A stretch of 64,000 nucleotides of DNA. Source: Diacronema lutheri (Eukaryota > Haptophyta > Pavlovophyceae > Pavlovales > Pavlovaceae). Where the stretch lies: contig JAGTXO010000006.1 of the NCBI GenBank assembly GCA_019448385.1, positions 62,001 through 126,000 of the forward strand, written 5' to 3'. Both the position numbers and the translations under genes were made by a program. The notes under the pieces were generated by a model, which searched no databases, was not told where the DNA came from, and was given only the letters and a program-made list of their open reading frames with translations. Of the stretch, positions 10,120 through 18,062 are shown piece by piece (within the stretch, counting starts at the first letter, position 1; the number at the start of each line of letters is the position of its first letter).

Positions 10120-11365
10120 CTACTTGCCGTTGGCCGAGCTGCGGGTGTTGCGCACGGCCGTGTTGCGCAGCCAGCGCCTCGATGCGCCGGTGGCCGGAAC
10201 CTCGGCGCGCTTTGACCAAGCGACCTCGGCCTGCACAGACTCGAACGCGTGCGTGAACTCGAGGCGTTGCAGGTGGCGAGCACGTGAGTTCGCGTAGGAG
10301 GTCTTGTACTCGGTGGCCTGACTGTCGACCGACGAGAGCTTGGGCGAGTTCGGCGGCACGTTGGCTCACTTGGGCTCGGTGCGCGGCTCTGCCGGCGCGG
10401 GCGCGTGCGCGGGCGCGGGCGCGACGCTTCGGACTCGCTGCCCGGCTCTGCCTGTGCGGGCGCGATGCACTCGGACTCGATGCCCGGCTCTGCCTTCGTG
10501 GGCGCGGTCGCGGGCACGGGCGCGCCCTCGACCCCGTCGCGGTTGAAGACATCGAACTCGACGCACACGCCGTGGTCCTTGAAGTCGGTGGCCTCGCTGT
10601 CGTTCGCGTAAGCCTCGGGCGAACTCGCAACGAGCGACGACATCTCGGCGTGGAGCCAGCACATCTCATGCTGCACCGCGTGTTCAGGTTCTCGAGCGCT
10701 CCGTTGAAGGAGTCACTCCCACAGAGGCGCTCGCTGCACCACACCAGATAGCCATCGAGCTTGTGAGCGTGCTCGTGCGCCCGTGCGAGGTCCTTGAGGA
10801 GCGCGTCGGCGCGCGCGCACATGCCGTCGCATGACTTGGCCGGTGTCATGCTGTGCTTCCAAGGCCTGGTGCTCGGCGTTGAGCGTGTCGTGATCCATGC
10901 GAACGAGCTGCAACCAGCTGCAGCAGCCGCGCGACGCCGCTGTCGCCGACGATGCGCTGGAGCATGTGGCCCATGAGGTGTGCGCGGCACGTGGCGAGCG
11001 CGACAATTCTTGCGCAGCAGCGCGAGGATCCGGGCGCCGCGGACGAGCCGGCCCATGCACTTGAGCGCGTAGATTCGGCCGCACATGCACGCGCCGACGA
11101 CCGAGTCGGCGGGCCCGCCGTCGAGCCAAAAGTTGGCCTCGGCCGCATCGCGGCGGCGGGCGACGCGCTGAAGGATGCGCACGCGGTAGTGCCGGTCGAC
11201 GAGCAGCTCGTCGCCGAAGATCTCGTCGGGCAGCAGCTCGGAGACGTTCTGGGGGTACATGTTGTGCGAGCGTGCACGCGACGAGATCTCGTCGGGCGTG
11301 CCGTCCGTTCGTTCAGAGCAGAGCGCGTCGGACCGGCAGACAGACGATGCAGCGCGCGAAGGCAC
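10120..11365 (-). pseudogene. Decayed unrecognised coding sequence with coiled-coil-like segments
   Basis: Read on the minus strand, convincing protein-like stretches follow each other but sit in different frames: SHNMYPQNVSELLPDEIFG, then CMCGRIYALKCMGRLVRG, CRAHLMGHMLQRIVGDSG, MDHDTLNAEHQALEAQH, CDGMCARADALLKDLARA, LDGYLVWCSERLCGSDSFN, SSLVASSPEAYANDSEATD and VDSQATEYKTSYANSRA. Roughly four to six frame changes occur without good splice sites, so it looks like a decayed gene. Codon use is less extreme in GC than in neighbours. I do not recognise the family. It could be a host gene remnant or part of a mobile element. Its position beside a foldback repeat favours the latter. Confidence 0.45.
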
Positions 11366-11675
11366 CTGCAGCGCGCGGCGTGGCCTCGCGTGCCGTCACG
11401 AAGCCGCCTGCGCGCACTGCGGAGGCGGCGAGCGCGACGAGGGCGGGCGCGGACGAGGTGCTGAGCGGCGTCACGTACGCGCCCTCGCTCGCCGAGCTCG
11501 ACGCCGCGGCGCTGACGATGCGCGCGGCGTACCACACCGACCGCCCCTGAGACGATGCGCGGCGCCCGCGGAGGACTGGTCCGTTGGCGCGCAAACCGTG
11601 GGCGAAAGGGCGCGAAGCCAACGGCCGTCCGCGCACGTTCAAACGCGCGCATACGGGTGGCTTCCTCCCACCTTC

Positions 11676-11989
11676 GGCGCCGCTTTCTAAAAGGGTGTAG
11701 GGTGTAGGGTCAAAACAAGCCCTCCCCACATTTGGGCCCGACGTCATTCCTTCTTCGAAGCCGTGACGTTACTCACATACGAGTACTTTTACTTAGTGTA
11801 GGATGTATCTATTCTCTAAGTATTTGCATAGTGTAGGGTGTAGGATAAGTACGGTTATGAAAGTCCCATAGGGGGGAGAAGGAATGACGCTGTGACGAAA
11901 GAAGGAATGACGTCGGGCCCAAATGTGGGGAGGGCTTGTTTTGCATCCTACACCCTGCACCCTACACCCTTTTAGAAAGCGGCGGCGCC
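11676..11989. mobile_element. ~314-bp MITE-like element, copy 1 (half of a foldback pair)
   Basis: The ends are inverted repeats of about 75 bp: ggcgccgcttt, then aaaagg and two or three GGGTGTA repeats, an AAAACAAGCCCTCCCCACAT-type block, and GGGCCCGACGTCATTCCTTC. The interior (about 11760-11880) is AT-rich and includes gtgtaggatgtatctattc. No coding capacity is seen. Copy 2 at 12217-12540 has the same ends with the interior in the opposite orientation. This is structurally a non-autonomous inverted-repeat (MITE or foldback) DNA element. No target-site duplication was securely identified. Confidence 0.75.
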
Positions 11990-12216
11990 TCAAAGCATGG
12001 CGGCTCGACAGCATGGCGCCTCGACAGCATGGCGTCGTCCAGCGTGGCGTCCAGGATGGCGACTGCGCCCGGGCCGTGACGCCGCGACGTCGTTCGGCTG
12101 CGTCACGGAGGAGCGCCATCCGTGCGCCACGGAGGAGCGGCAGGACCACGACGCGGCGTGACGCTGGACGACGCCATGCTGTATAGGCGCCATGCTGTCG
12201 AGCCGCCATGCTCTGA
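11990..12216. repeat. Centre of the foldback: palindromic spacer between two inverted elements
   Basis: The outer parts are themselves inverted: agcatggcggctcgacagca near 11994 matches the complement of a block near 12189-12211, and cgtcgtccagcg near 12030 matches cgctggacgacg near 12161. The central ~110 bp are not palindromic and hold repeated cacggaggagcg words. Together with the flanking copies, an almost complete palindrome of about 870 bp (11676-12553) results. Confidence 0.75.
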
Positions 12217-12540
12217 GGCGCCGCCGCTTTTCAAAAGGGTGTAGGGTGTAGGGTGTAGGATGCAAAACAAGCCCTCCCCACATCTGGGCCCGACGTCATT
12301 CCTTCTTTCGTCACAGCGTCATTCCTTCTCTCCCTGTAGGACTTTCGTAACCGTACTTATCCTACACCATACACTATGCAAATACTTAGAGAATAGATAC
12401 ATCCTACACTAAGTAAAAGTACTCGTATGTGAGTAACGTCACGGCTTCGAAGAAGGAATGACGTCGGGCCCAAATGTGGGGAGGGCTTGTTTTGCATCCT
12501 ACACCCTACACCCTACACCCTTTTGAAAAGCGGCGGCGCC
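12217..12540. mobile_element. ~324-bp MITE-like element, copy 2 (inverted)
   Basis: It has the same terminal structure as copy 1 with ends ggcgccgccgcttttcaaaa and three GGGTGTA units on each side. The AT-rich interior reads as the reverse complement of copy 1 (for example gaatagatacatcctacac). Small differences between the copies (cttttca versus ctttcta at the ends, gtaggact versus ataggggg in the interior) show they have diverged a little since the inverted arrangement arose. Confidence 0.75.
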
Positions 12541-12634
12541 TCAGAGCATGGCGCCCGCCCGCTCGAGCCGGACCTCCGCGCAGCCGGACTCGCCCCGCCC
12601 CGGGCTGCTCTGGCTGGGCGACGTCGTGCGCGCC

Positions 12635-12919
12635 TCAGAACGCCGCGCTCGCCACGCGCACGTAGCCCTCGTCCGGGTCCGGCTCGGGCGCCGCGTCGCG
12701 CACCGAGCGCGACGCGGCCTCGACGCCCGGCGTTTCGGCACGCGAGGCGACGGATGCCTCGTCCGGCCGGCCCCACGGCAGCTGCAGCTCGAGCTGGCGC
12801 TGGATGATGCGCGGCGTCGCCACGCGCCCGTGCTGCACCTCGCGACGTCGCGCGCGCACGTAGGGCACGATCGCCACCGAGCCGCTGAGGCCCATCATCG
12901 CGCCGAGCAGCACCGACAT
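12635..12919 (-). CDS. Small single-pass membrane protein, unknown
   Basis: 94 residues from an ATG at 12919. The N-terminus MSVLLGAMMGLSGSVAIVPY is a hydrophobic anchor, followed by basic VRARRREVQHG and an acidic tail with PDPDEGYV. Frames upstream of this ATG lie antisense to the helicase block and are not counted. The single hydrophobic anchor plus a short soluble tail resembles small organelle-membrane proteins, but I do not recognise a family. The ATG context and residue composition support coding moderately. Confidence 0.45.
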   Translation of the reverse strand: MSVLLGAMMGLSGSVAIVPYVRARRREVQHGRVATPRIIQRQLELQLPWGRPDEASVASRAETPGVEAASRSVRDAAPEPDPDEGYVRVASAAF

Positions 12920-13109
12920 TGTGGTCTCATTGTGTGTTTGGGCGCGAACGGAAAACGCGCGAAGGGTGGCGACGAAGATCGTTGGGTTGGGTTGGGCCAC
13001 CGGCTCCCGAGGGTTGCTTGTGGCGCTCGACTGACCGTTGGCCCAGCTTTTTTTTTTCTCGAACCTACTGTGGAGCCGCCTGCAGCGTGATCTCCCGCGC
13101 AAAACGACC

Positions 13110-16100
13110 ATGGCCGCCATCGACCTGCGCGCCTTCGACGCGGCGCTCGTCAACTGCGAGATCGTGAGCACGCGGCCGGTCAAGCCGAACGAGAAGGCGC
13201 GCACGGTCGTCAAGCTGAGCCACGGGCCGTCGCGCCGCGCGCTCGCCTTCGTCACGCCGCCCTGCGTCGTCGACTGGCCCGAGCTCACGGGCGACGGCAA
13301 CTTTGGCACCACGGACGGGCCGACGGACGTCGACAAGGCGGCGTACACGGCCGGCGTGACCGACAAGGAGCTGCCGATCGCCGGCGCACCGCTCGTGCGG
13401 ATGGACGCCTACTTTGGCGCCCTGCGCGCTATCGACGATCAGCGCGTCGAGACGGTGCACGCGCGCCAGAAGGAGCTGCTCGACACGCGCGGCCTCTCGA
13501 AGGAGGAGGTGCGCGGCAAGCTCTCGCCCACCGTCAAGCCCAAGTACGAGGACGACACGCTCGCGCACACGCGGCTGAACATGTCGACGCGCACGTTCAC
13601 GTGGGCGGGCTCCGAGCGCGTCGTGCCGCTCGTCGACGCGCGGCGCGAACCGGTCGACGAGATCCGGCACGAGGACGTCTGCGCCATCGCCACGCAGCTC
13701 GACTGCGTCTACACGGGGCTCACGGGCTCGATGTTTGGCACCAAGTGGAACGTGTGCGGGGTCATGCTCCTCAGGCGCGCCGAGCAGCGCCCGCAGCCCG
13801 GCTCGGACGCCTTCGCCTCGTACGGCGTGCCCGCCTGGGCCGACACGTTCGACTCCACGGGGCCGTACGTGCCCGACGAGCGCGAGCGCGCGGCGGCGCT
13901 CGCGGCGGTGGCCGGTCTGCGCACGGCGCGCGCGCCGGCCGGGCTGGGCGGGCGCGAGCTCGCGCGCGCGCAGGGCTACCATCGCGCCGAGCGGGCTGCG
14001 AGCGCGGCGGCGGCGCGCGCGGCGATGGCCGAGGGCGGCCAGCAGCGCGCGCTCCACGGCGCGGTCGTCAAATCGGCGCTGCGCGGCGTGGGCAACCGGC
14101 TGCATCTTTGCGACGCGCCGGGCGGAACGGGCAAGACGTTCGTCGAGCGCGCCATTATCGCCGCCGTGCGCGCGGATGGGCACGCGGTCGTCGTGGGCGC
14201 GTCCTCGGGCGTCGCCGCCACGCTGCTGCCCGACGGCCGCACCTTCCACTCGACCTTCAAGGTGCCCGGCGGTGCCGACTCCGACGGGCAAGCCGTTCAA
14301 TGGCGTGCCGCGCTCCGAGCGCGGGCGCTCCCTGGCCGCCGCGGCGGCTGGTCGTGTGGGACGAGGCGCCGATGCAGACGCGGTGCCACCTCGACTCGCC
14401 TGATCGGTGTTTGCGCGACGTGACGGGCGTCGACGAGCGCTTCGGCGGCAAGACGTTGCTGCTCGCCGGCGACTTTCGCCAGTGCTTGCCGGTGGTGCGG
14501 CGCGGCTCGCGCGCGCAGATCCCGCGCTCCTGCCTCAAGTACTCGGCGCCGTGGCAGCACGATCGGCAGCACGCCTTGGTCGAGAACTTTCGCGCCTCGA
14601 GCGCGGCGCGCGACACGGGCGACGCGCTCGGCGCGGGCGAGTGGGCGGAGCTGCTGCGCAGCCCCGGCGACGGCGCCTTTCCCGCGGCGGTGCCGGCGGC
14701 CGGGGCCATGCCCGGCGCATTCCCGCTCGATCCCGTGCAGCTGCCCGAGGCCGTCGGCGGCGTCCCCATCCGCGTGGGCTCGGCATACCCGACGGAGCTC
14801 GTGACGACTTTGTCCACGGCGCGACGTGTTGGACCGACGACGGCTCGCTGTGCGACCGCGCGGTGCTCTGCGCCAAGCAGACGGACGTGGCGCGGATCAA
14901 CTGGCTGGTGATCGGCCGCTTCCCGGGCGCGGCGGCGAGGTGCGCGTCGGCGGACGAGCTGGCGCGACGACGGGGCGGGCAAGCAGATTGCGCTGGCGTC
15001 GGTCGAATTCCTCGACTCGCTCGAGCACGCGCAGATGCCGCACCGCGTCCTCGACCTGAAGCCCGGGATGGTGGTGATGCTGCCGCGCAACCTCTCGCCC
15101 GGCGAGGGGCTGTGCGGCGGCACGCGGCTGATCGTGCGCGGCGTGCGCGCCGGCGGCCGGCTGCTCGAGTGCGCACGCCCCGGCGCGGCCGCCGGGCGCG
15201 ACAGCACCGTGCTCGTCGCGCGTGTCGACCACCACTCGCCCGACGACGGCACGTTCGCGCTTGTGCGGATGCGCCGCCAGTTCCCCGGTGCGGCCGGCGT
15301 AACGAGGCGCAGGGGCAAGCGCTCGGGTGCGCGGGCGTGTGGCTCGCCGAGCCGTGCTTCACGCACGGCCAGCTCCACGTGGCCGCTTCGCGCGTCGGGC
15401 ACACGTCGCGCGTCCGCTTTGCGCTCGGCGCGGACCTCGTGACGCGCAGCGTCGTCTTCAAAGAGGTGCTCCGCGCGGTCAGCGGTGGCGAGACGGCGGC
15501 GGCGGCGCTCGCCGCGGCCGCCGTCGCCGCCGCGCGCGAATGCGCGGCGGCGGCGCGCGGTGGCGGCGAGCGCGGCGGGCGCGGCGCGGACGGCGCGCGC
15601 GGCGCCGGCGGCGGGCGGCGCGCTGGCGGCGGGCGCGCCGCCGGCGCGCGGTGCTGGCGAGCACCCGCCGGCGCGACGCCCGCCGCGCCGCTCGCGCCGA
15701 CGCGCAGCCGGCGGGTGCTCGCCAGCACCGCGCGCCGCGCGACCGGCCCGCGTACCTGCGCGCCCTTCGCGGGCGCGCAGGGCGGCGCCAATGCGGCCGG
15801 CGTGCAGGGGCCTCAAGCCGGCGCGCCGCCCGCCGCCGCGTGGGTCGCCGCCACGCGCGTGCCGTCGGCGCTGCCGCCGCCCGGCGTCGCGCTCGCGCCG
15901 CAGCCGCCGCCGCCGCCGTCGCCGCCGCCTGCCGCCTGCCGGCAAGCTGGGCAAGCGCGCAGCGGCGGCGACGGCGGTGCGCGATCCGGCGAGCAGGCGG
16001 CGCGCCGCCGAGCCGGGGGCGGGCTCCGTGGGCGACGAGGCTCGCCCGCCACTGGCACCACTCGCGCGCCGAGCGCGCACAACGCGCGGGAGTCCGCTGC

Positions 16101-16221
16101 GTGGCCGGACGAAGCTGCGGTCACGGCTGAGGGGCGGATCCGACACGCCGTGGCCGTACAGCACATCGAGCAGGGAGGCCGTCACATCGACATGAATTTA
16201 AGTGCCACATCGAGCACGTGA
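13110..16221 (+). pseudogene. PIF1/Helitron-type DNA helicase with viral-type ssDNA-binding-like N-terminus, broken
   Basis: The first ~225 residues (from MAAIDLRAFDAALVNCEIVS; blocks TPPCVVDWPEL, RREPVDEIRHEDVCAIATQ, GSMFGTKWNVCGVMLLRR) have the block order I associate with the single-stranded-DNA-binding proteins (DUF5871-like) of large DNA viruses. A superfamily-1 PIF1 helicase follows: Walker A CDAPGGTGKTF, GASSGVAATLL, FHSTFKVP, Walker B LVVWDEAPM, the Q-motif region LLLAGDFRQCLPVV, VENFRASS, DLKPGMVVMLPRNLSPGEG, and the terminal FTHGQLHVAASRVG, the Helitron/PIF1 signature. The tail is low-complexity and contains a long hairpin. The sequence is broken, with about four reading-frame changes. 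No Rep/HUH endonuclease domain was seen, so a complete Helitron is not present. Confidence 0.6.
15645..15734. repeat. Perfect 27-bp inverted repeat (hairpin) in the helicase tail
   Basis: Arms 15645-15671 and 15708-15734 are exact reverse complements (core GGTGCTGGCGAGCACC), separated by 36 bp. This is far longer than expected by chance and could form a very stable stem. It may mark an element end or a small inverted duplication. Confidence 0.85.
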
Positions 16222-16432
16222 TACCCTGCGGACTGGCGCCACTCCTGCCGCCCCTCGCGCCGAGCCCGCGGCGCGCGCCGGGCAGTTGTTGCGCGCGCAC
16301 GCAGCACGCAGCGCGCAGACAAGACGTGAAAAATGTGTCGCGGCGAGGACGAGGGCGAGCCCCGGCGGCTCGGCGAGGCGTCGCATCTCACACACACAGT
16401 GGCGCACTCCGAACGGCCCGGTCCACATTGCG
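16222..16432. other. Spacer between helicase block and Fanzor relic
   Basis: About 210 bp without a supported gene. One frame reads CRGEDEGEPRRLGEASH, which faintly resembles the Fanzor stretch EADEARLGEAHS of the giant gene, so part of it may belong to the relic. Confidence 0.35.

Positions 16433-16462
<30 letters not shown>
16433..16462. repeat. Poly-C tract of 30 bases
   Basis: An uninterrupted run of 30 C lies at the left edge of the Fanzor relic. A matching poly-G tract (25 G) lies at 17759-17783, so the two tracts bracket the relic in inverted orientation. Confidence 0.9.
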
Positions 16463-16463
<1 letters not shown>

Positions 16464-16469
16464 CGCGCG

Positions 16470-17260
16470 CGGCTAGCCGACGCGCCGGCCTCTTGCTCGC
16501 GGCTGTAGACCCGGGCGCTGAGGGCCTCGTACATGCCGGGTGGCCGAGGGACAGAAGCCCGTCTCGGTCACGCTCGTGCAGCGCAAGCGCACTGCGCACG
16601 CGCGGCACGCGACCGCGCGCGAGACGGGCCACCGTGCAGCGCATCGGCCCCCGTCGGCGCCGGGTGCGCCGGGCGGCCGCGCCCTATGCGGCGCGCGGCG
16701 TGGAGCACCGAGGGCGCACGGTGCTGGAGGCCAACGAGCGGGTCAGCTTCACGCGCGCGCACACGCATGTGCGCACGCAGACGCGGCACGTGCACAACCC
16801 GCCCGCGCGGCTGAGCGCGCGGGCGGCGCGGCGACCTCAACTGGCGCGCGTGCGCGCTTGCGGCGGCGCGGTTCGAGCGCGTGCATGCGACCGGGCGCGG
16901 GTTCCGGCCCGAGCAGCTGCTCGTTGTGTGCGGCAACTGGCTGCACCGGTCGCGCGGCGGCGGCCGTGTGCGAGGCAAGCCGCCCGCGCTCGGTGAGGGG
17001 CTTGCTTTGGGCGCTGCGCCGGCTCGACATCGCGACGACCCTCGTACCCAAGCTGCGGAGATCCAACGGATGCTCGCAGCTGCGCGAGGTGAAGCGGAAG
17101 TGCGCCCGCTCCGAGCGCGACGCCCGCCGCGGACGCCGACGGCGCGCCGCTGGCCCGGCCGCGGCTGGCGGGCCGCGGCCGGTGCGGCGCGGCACCGGCA
17201 CGCTGCAGCCGTACGTACGCGCGCAGAGCGCCGGGCGGTCGCAGCGCGTGGCGGGTGGCG
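16470..17260 (+). pseudogene. Fanzor-like nuclease relic (diverged second copy)
   Basis: Fragments in shifting plus-strand frames line up in order with the intact Fanzor of the giant gene. LLLAAVDPGAEGLVHA has the RuvC-I AxDPG pattern. VLEANERVSFTRAHTHVR parallels VLDAGKYIAFHRESARVR. RPEQLLVVCGNWLHRS parallels RDRLLVCVGKWLRDH. RGLLWALRRLDIATTLVP parallels VGLLRELRRRGVAAVFVP. The order and spacing are conserved, so this is an older, broken copy of a related TnpB/Fanzor nuclease with several frame changes. It lies just upstream of a truncated copy of the giant gene's N-terminus. Confidence 0.55.
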
Positions 17261-17268
17261 CGGCGCGA

Positions 17269-17752
17269 TGCCCGCGGCGGCAAGCGTGACTCAGCGCGGC
17301 AACGTCGGGGGCGGTGCAGGCGGCGTTGAAGCGAACGAGAAGGTGGACGCGGCGGCGATGAGCGGCCACGGCCACACCGGCGCGTCACGGCCGCCGCCTC
17401 CGTCGCCTCGCGCGCGGCAGCGCGCGCGGCCGGCGCGACGGACGACGGCAGGGGCGTCGGCCGTGGCGGGCGTCGTGGGCGCGCCGCGCGCCAGCCACGC
17501 CGGCCTAGCCGGGCCGTCGTCGGCGTCGTCGTCGTCGGCGGCCTCGTCGTCGTCGGCCGGAACAGCGGCGCACTCGGCGCGAAGGAGGCCGACGGCAGCG
17601 CCGGCGACGCGCGCGTGTTGCCGCCTGCCGACAAGCTCGTCGCGCCGTGCGAGCGCGGTGTCGCCGTGTCGCCCTCGGCGGGCGACGTGGCGTGCGGCGC
17701 ACGCGACGTCGACGCGGCCGCTGCCGCACGGCGGAGCAGGCGTGGCTGGTGC
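17269..17752 (+). pseudogene. Truncated duplicate of the N-terminus of the giant Fanzor gene
   Basis: From the ATG at 17269 the frame reads MPAAASVTQRGNVGGGAGGV, then EANEKVDAAAMSGHGHTGAS. The giant gene has MPMAASVTKGPGVGDGAGGD followed by EAIKVEETAKTSGDGCTGT. Nucleotide similarity continues for about 200 bp (gcggcaagcgtgac, ggcgcaggtggcg-like blocks, gtggcgggcgtcg). The copy ends within 500 bp at a poly-G tract. It is best read as the start of a second, deleted element copy sitting head-to-tail with the intact one. Confidence 0.65.
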
Positions 17753-17758
17753 GGGGGC

Positions 17759-17783
17759 GGGGGGGGGGGGGGGGGGGGGGGGG
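17759..17783. repeat. Poly-G tract of 25 bases
   Basis: A run of 25 G, preceded by gcgggggc, ends the truncated N-terminal copy. It mirrors the poly-C tract at 16433-16462. Such tracts are slippage-prone and are also assembly-sensitive. Confidence 0.9.
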
Positions 17784-18062
17784 AGTTGGGAGGTCGGTCG
17801 ATAAGGTCGCTGGGGACAATCTCCCATCAGAAACTCCCGCTTAAACAGCCGCTAGGGCGGCCGCGTCCGGCACGCCCAGCGCCGCGACGAGCGCGATGCA
17901 TTCCACGAGCGCAGTGGTACATCGCTCGCCGTGGGGCGCACCACGGGCCTTTAATTTATGAGGCCAAGAGCGACGTCTTATCACACTTTCAAAAGCAGCG
18001 GATCAAAAGGCGTCTGCCAATCCGCCCGCGAGGACGACCGACGCGGACGACCAGCACGCGCG
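17784..18062. promoter_or_regulatory. 5' flank of the giant gene with a TATA-like word
   Basis: This 280-bp region is the least GC-rich part of the block. It holds TTTAATTTAT at 17950-17959, about 105 bp upstream of the proposed ATG, inside the small palindrome ggcc-N12-ggcc. It also holds cttatcacactttcaaaag (17979-17997). No coding motif is seen, although the giant frame stays open back to an ATG at 17958. Confidence 0.35.

Noticed and set aside
11793-12665. Several repeated small ORFs starting MWGGLVLHPTPYTLHP on both strands
   Set aside because: They are the translated terminal repeats of the two inverted elements, appearing four times because the repeat does. They are not genes.
13110-16221. 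Calling the helicase block a complete Helitron
   Set aside because: No HUH/Rep nuclease domain, no clear 5' TC or 3' CTRR end and a broken frame. Only the helicase signature supports Helitron kinship.
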